Below the pieces are notes generated by a model that was not told the origin of the DNA, did no database searches, and saw nothing but the letters and a program-made list of their open reading frames with translations. Positions 8,039 to 16,023 of a stretch of DNA of 40,375 nt are shown here, piece after piece. The stretch lies in the NCBI GenBank assembly GCA_025057315.1, contig JANWXW010000124.1, positions 1 to 40,375 on the forward strand. The letters run 5' to 3'. Every line of letters begins with the position of its first letter. Within the stretch, counting starts at the first letter, position 1. Position numbers and translations under genes: made by a program. Origin of the DNA: Myxococcota bacterium (GTDB lineage: Bacteria > Myxococcota_A > Polyangia > Palsa-1104 > JAEUJZ01).

Positions 8039-8693
8039 GGGGCCTGGCCTGCCCCTCCATCTGTTCCAGGCGACGCACGACCTCCTTGAGGCGCCGCTGC
8101 CCGCCGGCATCGCGGCAGCGGAACTCGACGCCGAAGGCGCTGTCGCCGGGCACCTGGCTGCTCCACACCACGCGCGCCGACATCTCGATGGGCATCACGC
8201 TGCCGGGCAGCGACAGCCCGACAACCAGCTCCGTGCCGGGTGGCCAGCCGCCGCCTTCGGTCGCTGGGCGCAGCAAGGCCCCGCCGGGGCCAATGTCCTC
8301 CACCGTCCCGCGGTAGGTGTGGCGATCCTGCAGCCGCCGCCAGGTCGCCGGCAGGGTCACGGGCAGGCGGCGATGCCGGCGCATGACCACGGGGTGATGG
8401 AGGCCGCGCGCCATGGCCAGCAGAAAGTCCCGCCGCCGGCTCTCGCTCGGATGGAACTCGATGCCCAGACCGGCGCGCAGCTTCGTGCGGTGCTGGCCGC
8501 TGCGATGCCAGGCCACCTGGCCCCGGATCATGGTCTTGTTGATCAGCTCGGGAAACCGCACCTCGACCACCACCGGCTCGCCCACCGGCAGCACGGTTCG
8601 GGTCGGAAAGAACAGGCCGCCGGCCGCAAAGGCCGGCTGGTAGTGGCGCAGGAACTCGTCCCCGGTGCGATACCGGGCTCGCAGAACCCGCAT
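8013..8693 (-). CDS. Tandem PilZ-type protein
   Basis: This is a 226-aa soluble protein with two PilZ-like halves. Residues 1-95 resemble the PilZ-related domain found in many paralogues in Myxococcus (GGLFFPTRTVLPVGEPVVVEV, GQVAWHR, GLGIEF). Residues of about 100-205 form a second PilZ domain with the RxxxR-type motif MRRHRR followed by DIGPGGALL. The usual second motif is D/N-x-S-x-x-G; here Ser is replaced by Gly, so cyclic-di-GMP binding may be weakened. PilZ proteins usually couple cyclic-di-GMP to motility, polysaccharide export or transcription. GAGGT lies a few bases upstream of the ATG. It converges on the kinase cluster and is downstream of the MCE gene, from which a probable terminator separates it. 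Confidence 0.85.
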   Translation of the reverse strand: MRVLRARYRTGDEFLRHYQPAFAAGGLFFPTRTVLPVGEPVVVEVRFPELINKTMIRGQVAWHRSGQHRTKLRAGLGIEFHPSESRRRDFLLAMARGLHHPVVMRRHRRLPVTLPATWRRLQDRHTYRGTVEDIGPGGALLRPATEGGGWPPGTELVVGLSLPGSVMPIEMSARVVWSSQVPGDSAFGVEFRCRDAGGQRRLKEVVRRLEQMEGQARPLSDRDLDG

Positions 8694-8757
8694 GCTACCT
8701 CACAAAACACAGACCTGCCCTCCAGGATATGCGGGGGATGTCCGCGGCGACAAGGGT

Positions 8758-8770
8758 ATTTTATATAAAA
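8758..8770 (-). promoter_or_regulatory. AT-rich promoter candidate for the PilZ gene
   Basis: The minus strand reads TATATAAAAT in an otherwise GC-rich region about 65 bases before the PilZ start. TAAAAT (8758-8763) could be the -10 box. The AT run overlaps the T tract of the upstream terminator, so part of its composition has another explanation. Confidence 0.35.
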
Positions 8771-8805
8771 ACAGTAAGGCTTCACACTTTCTTTTGTGTG
8801 CCGCC
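8766..8805 (-). terminator. Probable intrinsic terminator of the crp-alr-mla gene cluster
   Basis: Read on the minus strand, 8805-8778 can fold as GGC-gg-CACAC, an eight-base A-rich loop, then GTGTG-aa-GCC. It is followed by TTACTGTTTTT. It begins about 19 bases after the MCE stop codon. The stem is modest, with a 2x2 internal mismatch, but stem, U-rich tail and position together support a Rho-independent terminator. Confidence 0.6.
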
Positions 8806-8823
8806 TACCCTCTCCGGCCCCTC

Positions 8824-10371
8824 TCAGCGGGTGGCGCCCGCGATGGCCCCGCCGCCGATGGCCAACAGGGCCTTGAGGTCCTCGTCGTTGAACATGAGCT
8901 GCGCGCCGACGTAGTAGTCCCGGCCGGTGCTGCCGTAGCCGCCCGGCGCCCGGTCATTCATGATGTCGTCGATGCCGGCCAGCAAGAACATGTTGCGGTA
9001 AAACATCAGCGTCGAGAAGATGCGCAGCCGCGGCAGCACGTTGCTGCGGAAGTCGAACAGGTCCACTTTGATGCTCAGGCGGTCGTACAGCAGGTCAAAG
9101 TCCCCGCCGATGCCGCCGGTGGACTCCTTGATGCCGTAGCGCAGCGTCAGCACGAACCACTTCGGGTCGACAAAGATTTTCTTGGCGAACTGGAAGCTGA
9201 CCTTAAACTGCCGCACCAGCGAGACGATGTCCGTGGTGGTCGTCAGTGGCCGTGACGGGTCGTCGGTGGTGACGAACTGGCGCAGTGACTGGCGGGTGGG
9301 GCGCGGGTCGTCGACGAGCTCGATCTGGTAGTACTTGTCCGGCCGGGTCTGCAGTCGCAGCTCGACGATGTTCTTGAACTCGTTGGCCAAAATGTAGTAC
9401 TCGGCGCGCAGCCCGACGATGGTCTGGAGCTGGCCGATGGTGCGGATGATGTCGCTCAGGTCGGTGGTGGCCTGCTCTACGTTCTGCGCAATGGTATCGT
9501 CCACCAGCAGGCGCCCGACGGTGCCCTTGCCCTTGCGGACATCCGCGCTGAGGGCCTGCGCATCGCCGAGCACGTTGTTGAGCTTTTCCACCGCAGCGTG
9601 CAGGTTGTCCAGGTTCTGCCGCAGCCGGGCGCCGGTCTCGCTCACCTCCCCCTCGCCCTTGCCGACGAGGTTGCGGATCCCTTCGGTGATCTCGCGCACG
9701 TTGGCGAGCGACTTCTCCAAGTCCTCCCGCCCCTGGCCAGCTGTGACCTTGCGGATGTCCAGTGCCACCTGATCCAGGTGCCGCAGCAGCGTGTTGATGG
9801 CGTCGGAGTTCTTGGCCACGCCCTGCTGCACCTCGCGGGCGATCTCCTGCATCGGCCCCTGCGTGATGCGCTGCACATCGCGCAGGATGTCGCGAATGAC
9901 GGGCATGGTCTCGTTAAGCTGATACAGGATGTCCGAGGTGGTGATGGACTCCACCACATTGATGATCTGATCGCCGTCGCGCAGCCGCTGGTTCTTGGTC
10001 AGCTGTCCGGTGAGCGGGTCCGGCGACTCGGGCGTGCCGGGGTCGATCTCCAGGTAGAACTCGCCCAGCAGCGAGGCCGATTTCTTGTAGATGACCGCGT
10101 TGGACCACAGCTCCGCCGCAGGCCGCAGGCGGATGGAGACGCGGGCGTAGCTGCCCTGTAGCCGCCGCTCGACGATCTCACCGACGATCAGACCAGCCAC
10201 CTGGACGCGCGACTTGTCCACCAGCCCGGTGGCGTCCCGAAACAGCGCCCACACCACCGGGCCGCGGTCGCGCCCCACGCCCTTGTACACGAAGCGGAAG
10301 CCAAAGAACCCGAGCACGGAGATGACCACCGGCGTCAGCCCGACTTTGAGCGCCGCCACCTCGGTCTTCAT
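8824..10371 (-). CDS. MCE (MlaD-like) lipid transport protein with long C-terminal region
   Basis: This 515-aa protein begins with a membrane anchor (residues of about 10-28, VGLTPVVISVLGFFGFRFVY). An MCE domain follows (about 38-115), including the characteristic GLVDKSRVQVAGLIVGEI and later ASLLGEFYLEI. Residues of about 140-310 form a helical region typical of MCE proteins that build a channel or needle across the periplasm. The last 200 residues are beta-rich with alternating hydrophobic strands (WFVLTLRYGIKES, DYYVGAQLMFND), which looks like an outer-membrane or periplasmic beta domain. It overlaps the ATPase gene by four bases. Known relatives move phospholipids between the inner and outer membranes. 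The long tail distinguishes it from E. coli MlaD, which is under 200 aa. Confidence 0.88.
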   Translation of the reverse strand: MKTEVAALKVGLTPVVISVLGFFGFRFVYKGVGRDRGPVVWALFRDATGLVDKSRVQVAGLIVGEIVERRLQGSYARVSIRLRPAAELWSNAVIYKKSASLLGEFYLEIDPGTPESPDPLTGQLTKNQRLRDGDQIINVVESITTSDILYQLNETMPVIRDILRDVQRITQGPMQEIAREVQQGVAKNSDAINTLLRHLDQVALDIRKVTAGQGREDLEKSLANVREITEGIRNLVGKGEGEVSETGARLRQNLDNLHAAVEKLNNVLGDAQALSADVRKGKGTVGRLLVDDTIAQNVEQATTDLSDIIRTIGQLQTIVGLRAEYYILANEFKNIVELRLQTRPDKYYQIELVDDPRPTRQSLRQFVTTDDPSRPLTTTTDIVSLVRQFKVSFQFAKKIFVDPKWFVLTLRYGIKESTGGIGGDFDLLYDRLSIKVDLFDFRSNVLPRLRIFSTLMFYRNMFLLAGIDDIMNDRAPGGYGSTGRDYYVGAQLMFNDEDLKALLAIGGGAIAGATR

Positions 10372-11252
10372 CGCGGCGCCTCCCCCGGCCCGTCGCCATC
10401 CACCAGCTCGCTGTCTGGCACCGGGTCCAGCTGGACCGTGCCCGATGTCTCAACGAACAGACGCAGGTAGCGATGGCGACTGCGCCGGATCTCGTCCGGC
10501 GTGCCGCTCTCGACGATCCGCCCCTCGTAGAGCATCGACACGCGGTCGCCGATGCGGAACGTGGAGGCCATGTCGTGGCTGATGACCACTGAGGTCACCC
10601 CCTCCCGTTGCGAGATGTCCCGGATCATGTCGTCCACGTTCTTGGTTGCCACCGGATCGAGCCCAGTTGTGGGCTCATCGTACAGCAGAATCTCGGGGCG
10701 GAGCACCAGGGCCCGCGCCAGGCCTACCCGTTTGCGCTGACCGCCCGACAGCTCCGAGGGGAACTTGCGCAGCAGCACGTGCGGCAGGCGGAGCTTGTCC
10801 ATCTGCTCCAGCGCCACTTGACGCATCTCGGCACGGCTCATGCGGCGGCGCACACCGTCGTTGTGGCCGGGCCCGCGCAGGCCGTGCTCGATGAGAGGAA
10901 AGAGGATGTTTTCCTCGACCGTGAGCGAGTCGAACAGCGCGGCATACTGGAACAGCATGCCAAACTTGCGCCGCACCCGGTTCAGCTGGTACTCGGACAT
11001 CGGCACGATGTCCTCGCCATCGACGACGATGTGACCACGGTCAGGCTTGAGCAGCCCTATGATGTGCTTGATGATGACCGACTTGCCCTGGCCGGACCCG
11101 CCGATGATGACGTTGATCTTGCCGCGGGCGATGTCCAGGTCCACCCCGCGCAGCACCTGGTGCTGACCGAAGGTCTTGTGCAGCCCGCGGATGCGCACGT
11201 GCCACTGCTCGCTGCGCCGGAAGATGTCCTCCGCAGGTGGCGTCCAGACCAT
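10368..11252 (-). CDS. mlaF: ABC transporter ATP-binding protein, MlaF type
   Basis: A 294-aa cytoplasmic ATPase. Walker A is GGSGQGKS (near residue 50), the Q-loop lies in FGMLFQYAALFDSLTVEEN, the ABC signature is LSGGQRKR, Walker B is EILLYDEPTTGLDP, and the switch His is in VVISHDMAS. The PTTGLDP and LFDSLTVEENILFPL segments are typical of MlaF/Ttg2A ATPases that serve MCE lipid transporters. It sits between the permease (1-bp gap) and the MCE protein (4-bp overlap), the classic gene order. The N-terminal extension before VRIRGLHKTFG and the acidic C-terminal tail are longer than usual. ATP hydrolysis should power phospholipid transfer through the permease and the MCE channel; the direction cannot be read from the sequence. 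Confidence 0.93.
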   Translation of the reverse strand: MVWTPPAEDIFRRSEQWHVRIRGLHKTFGQHQVLRGVDLDIARGKINVIIGGSGQGKSVIIKHIIGLLKPDRGHIVVDGEDIVPMSEYQLNRVRRKFGMLFQYAALFDSLTVEENILFPLIEHGLRGPGHNDGVRRRMSRAEMRQVALEQMDKLRLPHVLLRKFPSELSGGQRKRVGLARALVLRPEILLYDEPTTGLDPVATKNVDDMIRDISQREGVTSVVISHDMASTFRIGDRVSMLYEGRIVESGTPDEIRRSRHRYLRLFVETSGTVQLDPVPDSELVDGDGPGEAPR

Positions 11253-11253
11253 G

Positions 11254-12069
11254 TCAGCGCGGCCCCCTGGTCTTGGGGAAGAAAGTCAGCCACAGGTCGG
11301 TCAGGAAGTAGTCCAGCACCAAAATGGTCACGAAGCTGCCGACGACCGCGCGGGTGGTGGCAACCCCCACGCCCTTGGCTCCCCCGCGGGCATGGTAGCC
11401 CTGGTAACAGGAGATGAGCGTCAGCGTCAGGCCGAACACGGTCGCCTTGCACAGCCCCTGCAGAATGTCGTTGATATCGAGAAACCAGCGCGTGTTCTCG
11501 ATGAACACGCCGCGGTCCACGTTCTGGATGCCGACCGCCACGACGTAGGCCCCCAGCATGCCGCTGGCGACGAAGAGCATGCTCAGCAGCGGCACCATGA
11601 TCACCCCGGCCACCACGCGCGGCACAACCAGGTACTGGATGGGGTTGACGGCCATCGTCGCCAGCGCGTCGATCTGCTCGGTGATGCGCATCGAGCCCAG
11701 CTCGGTGGCCATGCCGGCGCCAGCGCGCGCGGCGATGACGATCGAGGTAAACACTGGGGCCAGCTCTCGCGTCAGCGCCAGCGCCACCGTGGCGCCGACA
11801 AAAGACTCGGCCTGAAAAGTGCGCAGCGCCGAGATGAGCTGCAGGGCGAAGACCGCACCCACAAAGAGCGAGATCAGCCCCACGATAAACAGCGACTCGA
11901 AGCCGACAAAGACCATGGCCTCCAGCAGCACCCCCAGCCGGTAGGGCGGTCGGACCAGCCACAGCAGGGTGTGGCCCAGCAGCAGCACGTGCTCGCCCAC
12001 GGCCTCGATGAAGGCCAGGACCGGCGCCCACAGACGGTCGCAGAGGCGGGCCAGGCGTTCCAGCCACAT
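11254..12069 (-). CDS. mlaE: ABC transporter permease, MlaE family
   Basis: A 271-aa integral membrane protein with the usual MlaE layout: an N-terminal amphipathic interface helix, then about five to six membrane helices. Family signatures include LTRELAPVFTSIVIAARAGAG and ATELGSMRITEQIDALATM, which form the permease/MCE interface. I took the ATG at 12069 because AGGA lies about ten bases upstream and because a longer start at 12141 would run into alr. It follows alr by 11 bp and precedes the ATPase by 1 bp, so it is part of one transcription unit. It is the inner-membrane core of the phospholipid transporter completed by the two downstream genes. Confidence 0.93.
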   Translation of the reverse strand: MWLERLARLCDRLWAPVLAFIEAVGEHVLLLGHTLLWLVRPPYRLGVLLEAMVFVGFESLFIVGLISLFVGAVFALQLISALRTFQAESFVGATVALALTRELAPVFTSIVIAARAGAGMATELGSMRITEQIDALATMAVNPIQYLVVPRVVAGVIMVPLLSMLFVASGMLGAYVVAVGIQNVDRGVFIENTRWFLDINDILQGLCKATVFGLTLTLISCYQGYHARGGAKGVGVATTRAVVGSFVTILVLDYFLTDLWLTFFPKTRGPR

Positions 12070-12080
12070 CGTGGGCCATC

Positions 12081-13184
12081 CTACCCTGAACCCGTATAGA
12101 TGCGCGGCACACGCTTGGAGATCGTGCTGCACACCTCCCACGGGATGGTCCCGGCCCAGGCTGCCATCTCTTCGATGCAGATGCGCTCTGATCCCTGTGC
12201 CCCCAGGAGCACGGCCTCATCGCCCAGGGTCACCTCGGGCACCGCCGTGACATCCACCATGATCATGTCCATCGATATCGCGCCCACCACCGGGCACCGC
12301 CGCCCGTGTAGCAGCACCTGCGCCCGGCCCGTCATGCGCCGGGTGTAGCCGTCGGCATAGCCGATGGGCAAGGTGGCAATGCGCGCCGGTCCTGGCGTCC
12401 GGTACAGGCCCCCATAGCTGACGCCTGTGCCCGCAGGCACCTCGCGCAGGGCGATGACCCGCGTCTTGAGGGACATGACCGGCCACAGCCCACGCAGCGG
12501 GCTGTGCGGCGGGGCCACACCGTACAGCGCCAGTCCCGGCCGCACCAGGTCATAGCGGGCGCTGGCGAAGCGCACCAGGGCGGCGCTGTTGGCCACGTGC
12601 ACCACCCCCACGCGCAGGCCCGCGGCGACCAGCGCCGCCCGCACCGCCTCGAAGCGAATGAGCTGCTCCCGCGTCGGCATCGGGTCCTCGGCATCGGCCT
12701 CGGCCAGATGGGTGCACAGCCCCGCCAGCATGACCCCAGGGTGCCGCCCCAGCTCCTCGATGAACTCAGACAGCCGCTCGGGCCGCACCCCCAGGCGCGA
12801 CATGCCGGTGTCGACCTTCAGGTGCACGCCCAGGCGGGCAGCGGCCAGCTCATCGGCCGCGCGCGAAAAGCGCCCTAGGTCCGCCGGGTCGCCGACCACC
12901 GGTGTCAGGCGATAGGCCACCACGTCCCGGTGGGCCTGGCCATAGTAGCAGCCTAGCACCACGATCGGCAGCTCGATGCCGCTGCGCCGTAGCTCCACCC
13001 CCTCCTCAACCAGCGAGACGGCAAACCCCCACACCTTGCGCTCCAGCGCCCGAGCACAAGCGACGGCACCATGCCCATAGGCATCGGCCTTGACCACCGC
13101 CAGCACCCCCACCCCAGACGGACCCAACTCGGCCCGGATGGCATCCACGTTGCGGCGCAGAGCCCCGAGGTCGATCTCCGCCAC
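12081..13184 (-). CDS. alr: Alanine racemase
   Basis: This enzyme interconverts L- and D-alanine with pyridoxal phosphate, supplying D-Ala for peptidoglycan. The PLP lysine is in VVKADAYGHG (Lys32 from this start). The second catalytic base is the Tyr of GVSYGGLYRT. Other family marks are HLKVDTGMSRLG, THLAEAD, VRPGLALYG, LPIGYADGY and GAISMDMIMVDVT. At 367 aa it is full length. The start is uncertain. GTG 13184 has no ribosome site and cuts into the usual RPTxAEIDL opening, which is present upstream in frame. The only upstream candidates before an in-frame stop are non-standard codons such as ATT at 13235, which has AGGGA just before it. It lies between the Crp-type regulator and the mla genes. 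Confidence 0.95.
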   Translation of the reverse strand: MAEIDLGALRRNVDAIRAELGPSGVGVLAVVKADAYGHGAVACARALERKVWGFAVSLVEEGVELRRSGIELPIVVLGCYYGQAHRDVVAYRLTPVVGDPADLGRFSRAADELAAARLGVHLKVDTGMSRLGVRPERLSEFIEELGRHPGVMLAGLCTHLAEADAEDPMPTREQLIRFEAVRAALVAAGLRVGVVHVANSAALVRFASARYDLVRPGLALYGVAPPHSPLRGLWPVMSLKTRVIALREVPAGTGVSYGGLYRTPGPARIATLPIGYADGYTRRMTGRAQVLLHGRRCPVVGAISMDMIMVDVTAVPEVTLGDEAVLLGAQGSERICIEEMAAWAGTIPWEVCSTISKRVPRIYTGSG

Positions 13185-13270
13185 GGTGGGACGGATGTCG
13201 GTGCGGATGTCGAAGACCTGGTAGATGGGATCAATTCTTCCCTGTAATCGGGTCCGGCGTCAAGACGCCC

Positions 13271-14005
13271 TCAGGCGGGGAGCCGCTGCAGCAGGGACTC
13301 GGTCAGCAGCAACGTGCGGCCGCGCGCCACCAGCAAGCCGCGCCGGATCATCGACGTATAGGTCCGGGACACCGTCTCGCGGCTGCTGCCGACCATGGTG
13401 GCCAGCTCCTGCTGGGTCGGTCGCCGGCGGAGCAGCAGCCCGCCCGTGGGGCTCCGCTCGCCCTCCTCTTGCGCCAGGCGCACCAGGGTCCGCGTCAGCC
13501 GACCCTCCACATCGTCCAACGCTAGGCCCACGATGACCTCGTCGGCCCGGCGCAACCGCCGCGCCATCTCGCGCATCAGGTTGAGACCCAGCTCCGGAAA
13601 CGCGCGCACCAGAGACAGGAGCTCCTGTTGCGGCAAGGCCAGCAGCCGCGCCGCGCTCAGGGCCACCACGTTGGCCGTGCGCGGCGAGCCGTCCAGCAGC
13701 GCGACCTCGCCAAACACATCGCCTGGCCGCAGCAGGCCCAGCGTTACCTCGCGTCCACCGGCGCCGCACACCGTCACCCTGGCCCGCCCCTCTGCCACAA
13801 TAAACAGCGCGTCCCCCGGCTCATCTTGCACGGCCACCAGGGCACCCGGGGCCACGCTGCGCGGCTGCAAGCGGCGGGCAATCTCTGCGATCGCCTCGGG
13901 GGGCAGACCGCACAGCAGCGCACAGCTCGCCACCGTCTCGGGCAGCGCAGGCGGCGGCGCATCTGCATCTGCAGAGGTAGCAATTGGAACCTGAACCCTC
14001 CTCAT
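13271..14005 (-). CDS. Crp/Fnr family transcriptional regulator
   Basis: A 244-aa regulator. Residues of about 25-145 form a cyclic-nucleotide-binding-type beta roll (ARRLQPRSVAPGALVAVQDEPGDALFIV, later LLRPGDVFGEVALLDGSPRTANVVAL). The GEVALLDGSPRTA loop resembles the phosphate-binding cassette of Crp. The C-terminal winged helix-turn-helix has the recognition region PTQQELATMVGSSRETVSRTYT, characteristic of the family. There is no N-terminal Cys cluster, so it is not an Fnr iron-sulfur type. The ATG at 14005 has GGAGG about a dozen bases upstream. Transcribed toward alr and the mla genes with an 86-base gap, it may be cotranscribed with them or control them. The ligand cannot be decided from sequence alone. 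Confidence 0.9.
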   Translation of the reverse strand: MRRVQVPIATSADADAPPPALPETVASCALLCGLPPEAIAEIARRLQPRSVAPGALVAVQDEPGDALFIVAEGRARVTVCGAGGREVTLGLLRPGDVFGEVALLDGSPRTANVVALSAARLLALPQQELLSLVRAFPELGLNLMREMARRLRRADEVIVGLALDDVEGRLTRTLVRLAQEEGERSPTGGLLLRRRPTQQELATMVGSSRETVSRTYTSMIRRGLLVARGRTLLLTESLLQRLPA

Positions 14006-14846
14006 GGCACAGATGCCTCCGGGGCTGAAACCATCGCGGGCCGGAGCTATAAGCAAGCGATGTGCCATGTTTGCTGGTCCGTCTCTCCGTCGGGGACAGC
14101 GTCCGCTATGGCTGTTTTCGGCCATGTCCTGGTCAGATCCGACCGGAGCTTCTGGCTGTGCAGGCGGCAGGCCGGCCCATGCGCTGGGCGCACCGACCGG
14201 TGCATGGCGGACACAGAGCGATGCGCGCACAAACCATGCATGCCAGACCGGTTGGTGCGCTCTGCCCTGGTCCTGCTGCAGCCCGGGAGGGTTCGGGCCA
14301 GGGGGCTCCAGGCGCCGACCCAGTGCGCCGATGCCCCCGCCATGGTGCCTGGCGCCGCGCCGGAGGCCGGCGTCGGTCCGTCCTGCTCCCAGCCTCCCCC
14401 GGGCTCGCCAGAGCCGGGCGAGGCCCCGCTGCGGCTGCTGGGCCGCCTGCTGCCACGGCTCGGTGCGTGGTTCGGCCTGCACAAGCAGGAGCCGGCGCTG
14501 CGGGCCGCGCGCACCGCTGGATGCCCGCCTGACGGAGACGCCTCCTGCTGGAATGGGCCATGCAGTACCAGCGTGCCCATGGGGGTGGGGCTGGTCGAGG
14601 CGCTCGCCGACCGCCCCTTGTTGCCTCCGCCCTGGTGGACCGAGCACCGGGGCCCCCTGCCTACCGGGCGGGCCCAGCGCGCCTCCGCGCCGCCCGACAA
14701 GCCGGGCCAACTCCCCCCCGGCAGGTGATGGTCGTCTCCATCAGCCTGGGGACCCAACCCCCGGCCGGCAATGGTGCATTGCGTCAGGAACCTCCCTTCC
14801 GGGCCTGGGTATGTCGCTTGCAAGCCTCTGGGGAGCGAGGGCCGCC
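14006..14846. other. Long divergent intergenic region
   Basis: About 840 bases lie between the crp-type gene and the Ser/Thr kinase gene. Several overlapping frames are open on both strands simply because the DNA is GC-rich. Only 14342-14728 shows some coding character (listed separately). A GCTATAAG stretch near 14046 could supply a minus-strand promoter for the crp-type gene. I see no tRNA, repeat family or strong hairpin. Confidence 0.5.
14342..14728 (+). CDS. Doubtful small ORF, 128 aa
   Basis: This frame has mostly G or C at third positions and a plausible helical centre (APLRLLGRLLPRLGAWFGLHK). Both ends are Pro/Gly/Ser-rich, no ribosome site precedes the ATG, and I recognise no family. 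It may be a genuine lineage-specific gene, or simply an open frame in GC-rich non-coding DNA. The frame also continues upstream without an obvious start. Confidence 0.25.
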   Translation: MVPGAAPEAGVGPSCSQPPPGSPEPGEAPLRLLGRLLPRLGAWFGLHKQEPALRAARTAGCPPDGDASCWNGPCSTSVPMGVGLVEALADRPLLPPPWWTEHRGPLPTGRAQRASAPPDKPGQLPPGR

Positions 14847-15887
14847 ATGGGGTCCATGTCTTTGGACGCGTTCGACATCGTGGCCGAGGTGGGGCAGGGT
14901 GCGATGGCGCGGGTCTTCCGAGCACGGCACCGGCAGAGCGGTGGTCACGTCGCCATCAAGATGCTGCGCCCGCACGCTGCCTGCGACCCTGAGGTCGTGG
15001 TTCGCTTTCTTAATGAGATGCGCGCGGCCGCTTTGGTGTGGCATCCGAACCTGGTGCGGGTGTTCGGTGGCGGCCAGGCCAGGGACGGGCGGCCTTATGT
15101 CATCATGGAGCACGTGGAGGGGCCGTCGCTGCGACAGCTCCTGGACCAGCGTGGCCCGCTGGAGGCGACCACGGCCGCGGGGCTGCTGTGCCAGGTGGCC
15201 AGCGCCATGGCGGCCCTGCACCACGAGGGCATCGTCCATCGCGACCTGAAGCCGGACAACGTGCTGCTGCGGCCCGACCCGACGGCGCCGGGCGGCATGC
15301 AGGCCCTGGTGACCGACTTCGGCGTCGCCAGGCTTCGTCCAGAGCACCAGGCGCCGGACCGGACGCTGGTGCAGACGCAGCAGGGGCGCATCCTGGGTAC
15401 CCCGACCTACATGGCACCAGAGCAGTTTCTGGGCGAGGGAATCGGGCCGGCCACCGACGTCTACTCCCTGGGCGTGGTGCTTTATGAGTGCCTCGCTGGG
15501 CGGCCGCCCTTCCCACGGCAGCCAGCCGATGCCAGCGGGCTGCTGCGCATCTCGACGCTGCACATCGAATCGCCGCCGCCACCGCTTAGCTTCTTTGCGC
15601 CCGAGGCCCCAGAGGAACTCCTCGTGCTGGTCCACGCGATGCTGGCCAAGCGCCCGACCGACCGCCCGAGCATGGATGACGTCGAAGAGGCGCTGCATCG
15701 CCTGACAGGGCCGCGGCTGGCAGGCTGGCAGGTCGCCGAGCCGACGGTGCTGCTGGACAGAACGCTGCAGGAGGTGTCCCCGGTGCGCCGGGCGCTACGG
15801 CGGGGGGCGCGGCTGCATGCGGCGGCAGTGCTGGCTGCCCTGGCTGCGCTTACGGTTGGGGTGCTGTGGGGCCTGCTGATGGGCTGA
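14847..15887 (+). CDS. Eukaryote-like Ser/Thr protein kinase with C-terminal membrane anchor
   Basis: A 346-aa kinase whose catalytic domain covers residues of about 9-285. The glycine loop is VGQGAMARVF, the ATP-binding Lys is in VAIK (Lys38), the catalytic loop is HRDLKPDN (131-138), the Mg-binding motif is DFG (157-159), and TPTYMAPEQ and DVYSLGVVLYE complete the set. All catalytic residues are present. The last 20 or so residues form one membrane helix (AVLAALAALTVGVLWGLLMG), leaving almost nothing outside, so it is a membrane-tethered cytoplasmic kinase without a sensor domain. GAGG at 14837-14840 supports ATG 14847 rather than far-upstream starts in the same open frame. The next two genes encode exported TPR proteins. 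FHA proteins such as the one at 2919 are typical readers of these kinases. Confidence 0.93.
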   Translation: MGSMSLDAFDIVAEVGQGAMARVFRARHRQSGGHVAIKMLRPHAACDPEVVVRFLNEMRAAALVWHPNLVRVFGGGQARDGRPYVIMEHVEGPSLRQLLDQRGPLEATTAAGLLCQVASAMAALHHEGIVHRDLKPDNVLLRPDPTAPGGMQALVTDFGVARLRPEHQAPDRTLVQTQQGRILGTPTYMAPEQFLGEGIGPATDVYSLGVVLYECLAGRPPFPRQPADASGLLRISTLHIESPPPPLSFFAPEAPEELLVLVHAMLAKRPTDRPSMDDVEEALHRLTGPRLAGWQVAEPTVLLDRTLQEVSPVRRALRRGARLHAAAVLAALAALTVGVLWGLLMG

Positions 15888-15904
15888 GCTGCCGGCTCCG
15901 TGCG

Positions 15905-15922
15905 GTCGGGTCCTGGCCCGAC
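15905..15922 (+). terminator. GC-rich hairpin after the Ser/Thr kinase gene
   Basis: GTCGGG (15905-15910) and CCCGAC (15917-15922) form a perfect six-base stem with a six-base loop, 17 bases after the kinase stop. There is no U tract, so termination here is only a possibility. Confidence 0.3.
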
Positions 15923-16006
15923 GGGGCGATCCGCCGGCGCACGACGGGCAGCGGGCGGGTGCTGCTGCCGGGGAGCAGCCCAGCGGCACCCAGGGCAGGG
16001 CGGGGC

Positions 16007-16012
16007 TATACT
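16007..16012 (+). promoter_or_regulatory. Putative -10 hexamer TATACT before the first TPR gene
   Basis: TATACT is the only AT-rich motif in the 136-base gap after the kinase gene. It ends 11 bases before the ATG at 16024, leaving a leader of only a few bases with no ribosome site. Confidence 0.45.
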
Positions 16013-16023
16013 GGAAATGCACG

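Noticed and set aside
14004..14846. N-terminal extension of the Ser/Thr kinase from an upstream start
   Set aside because: The extra sequence is low-complexity, and GAGG placed just before ATG 14847 with the kinase fold starting directly after it marks the true start.
14047..14925. Minus-strand open frame between crp-type and kinase genes
   Set aside because: Pro/Gly/Ser/Arg-rich shadow overlapping the kinase start, without a ribosome site or recognisable domain.
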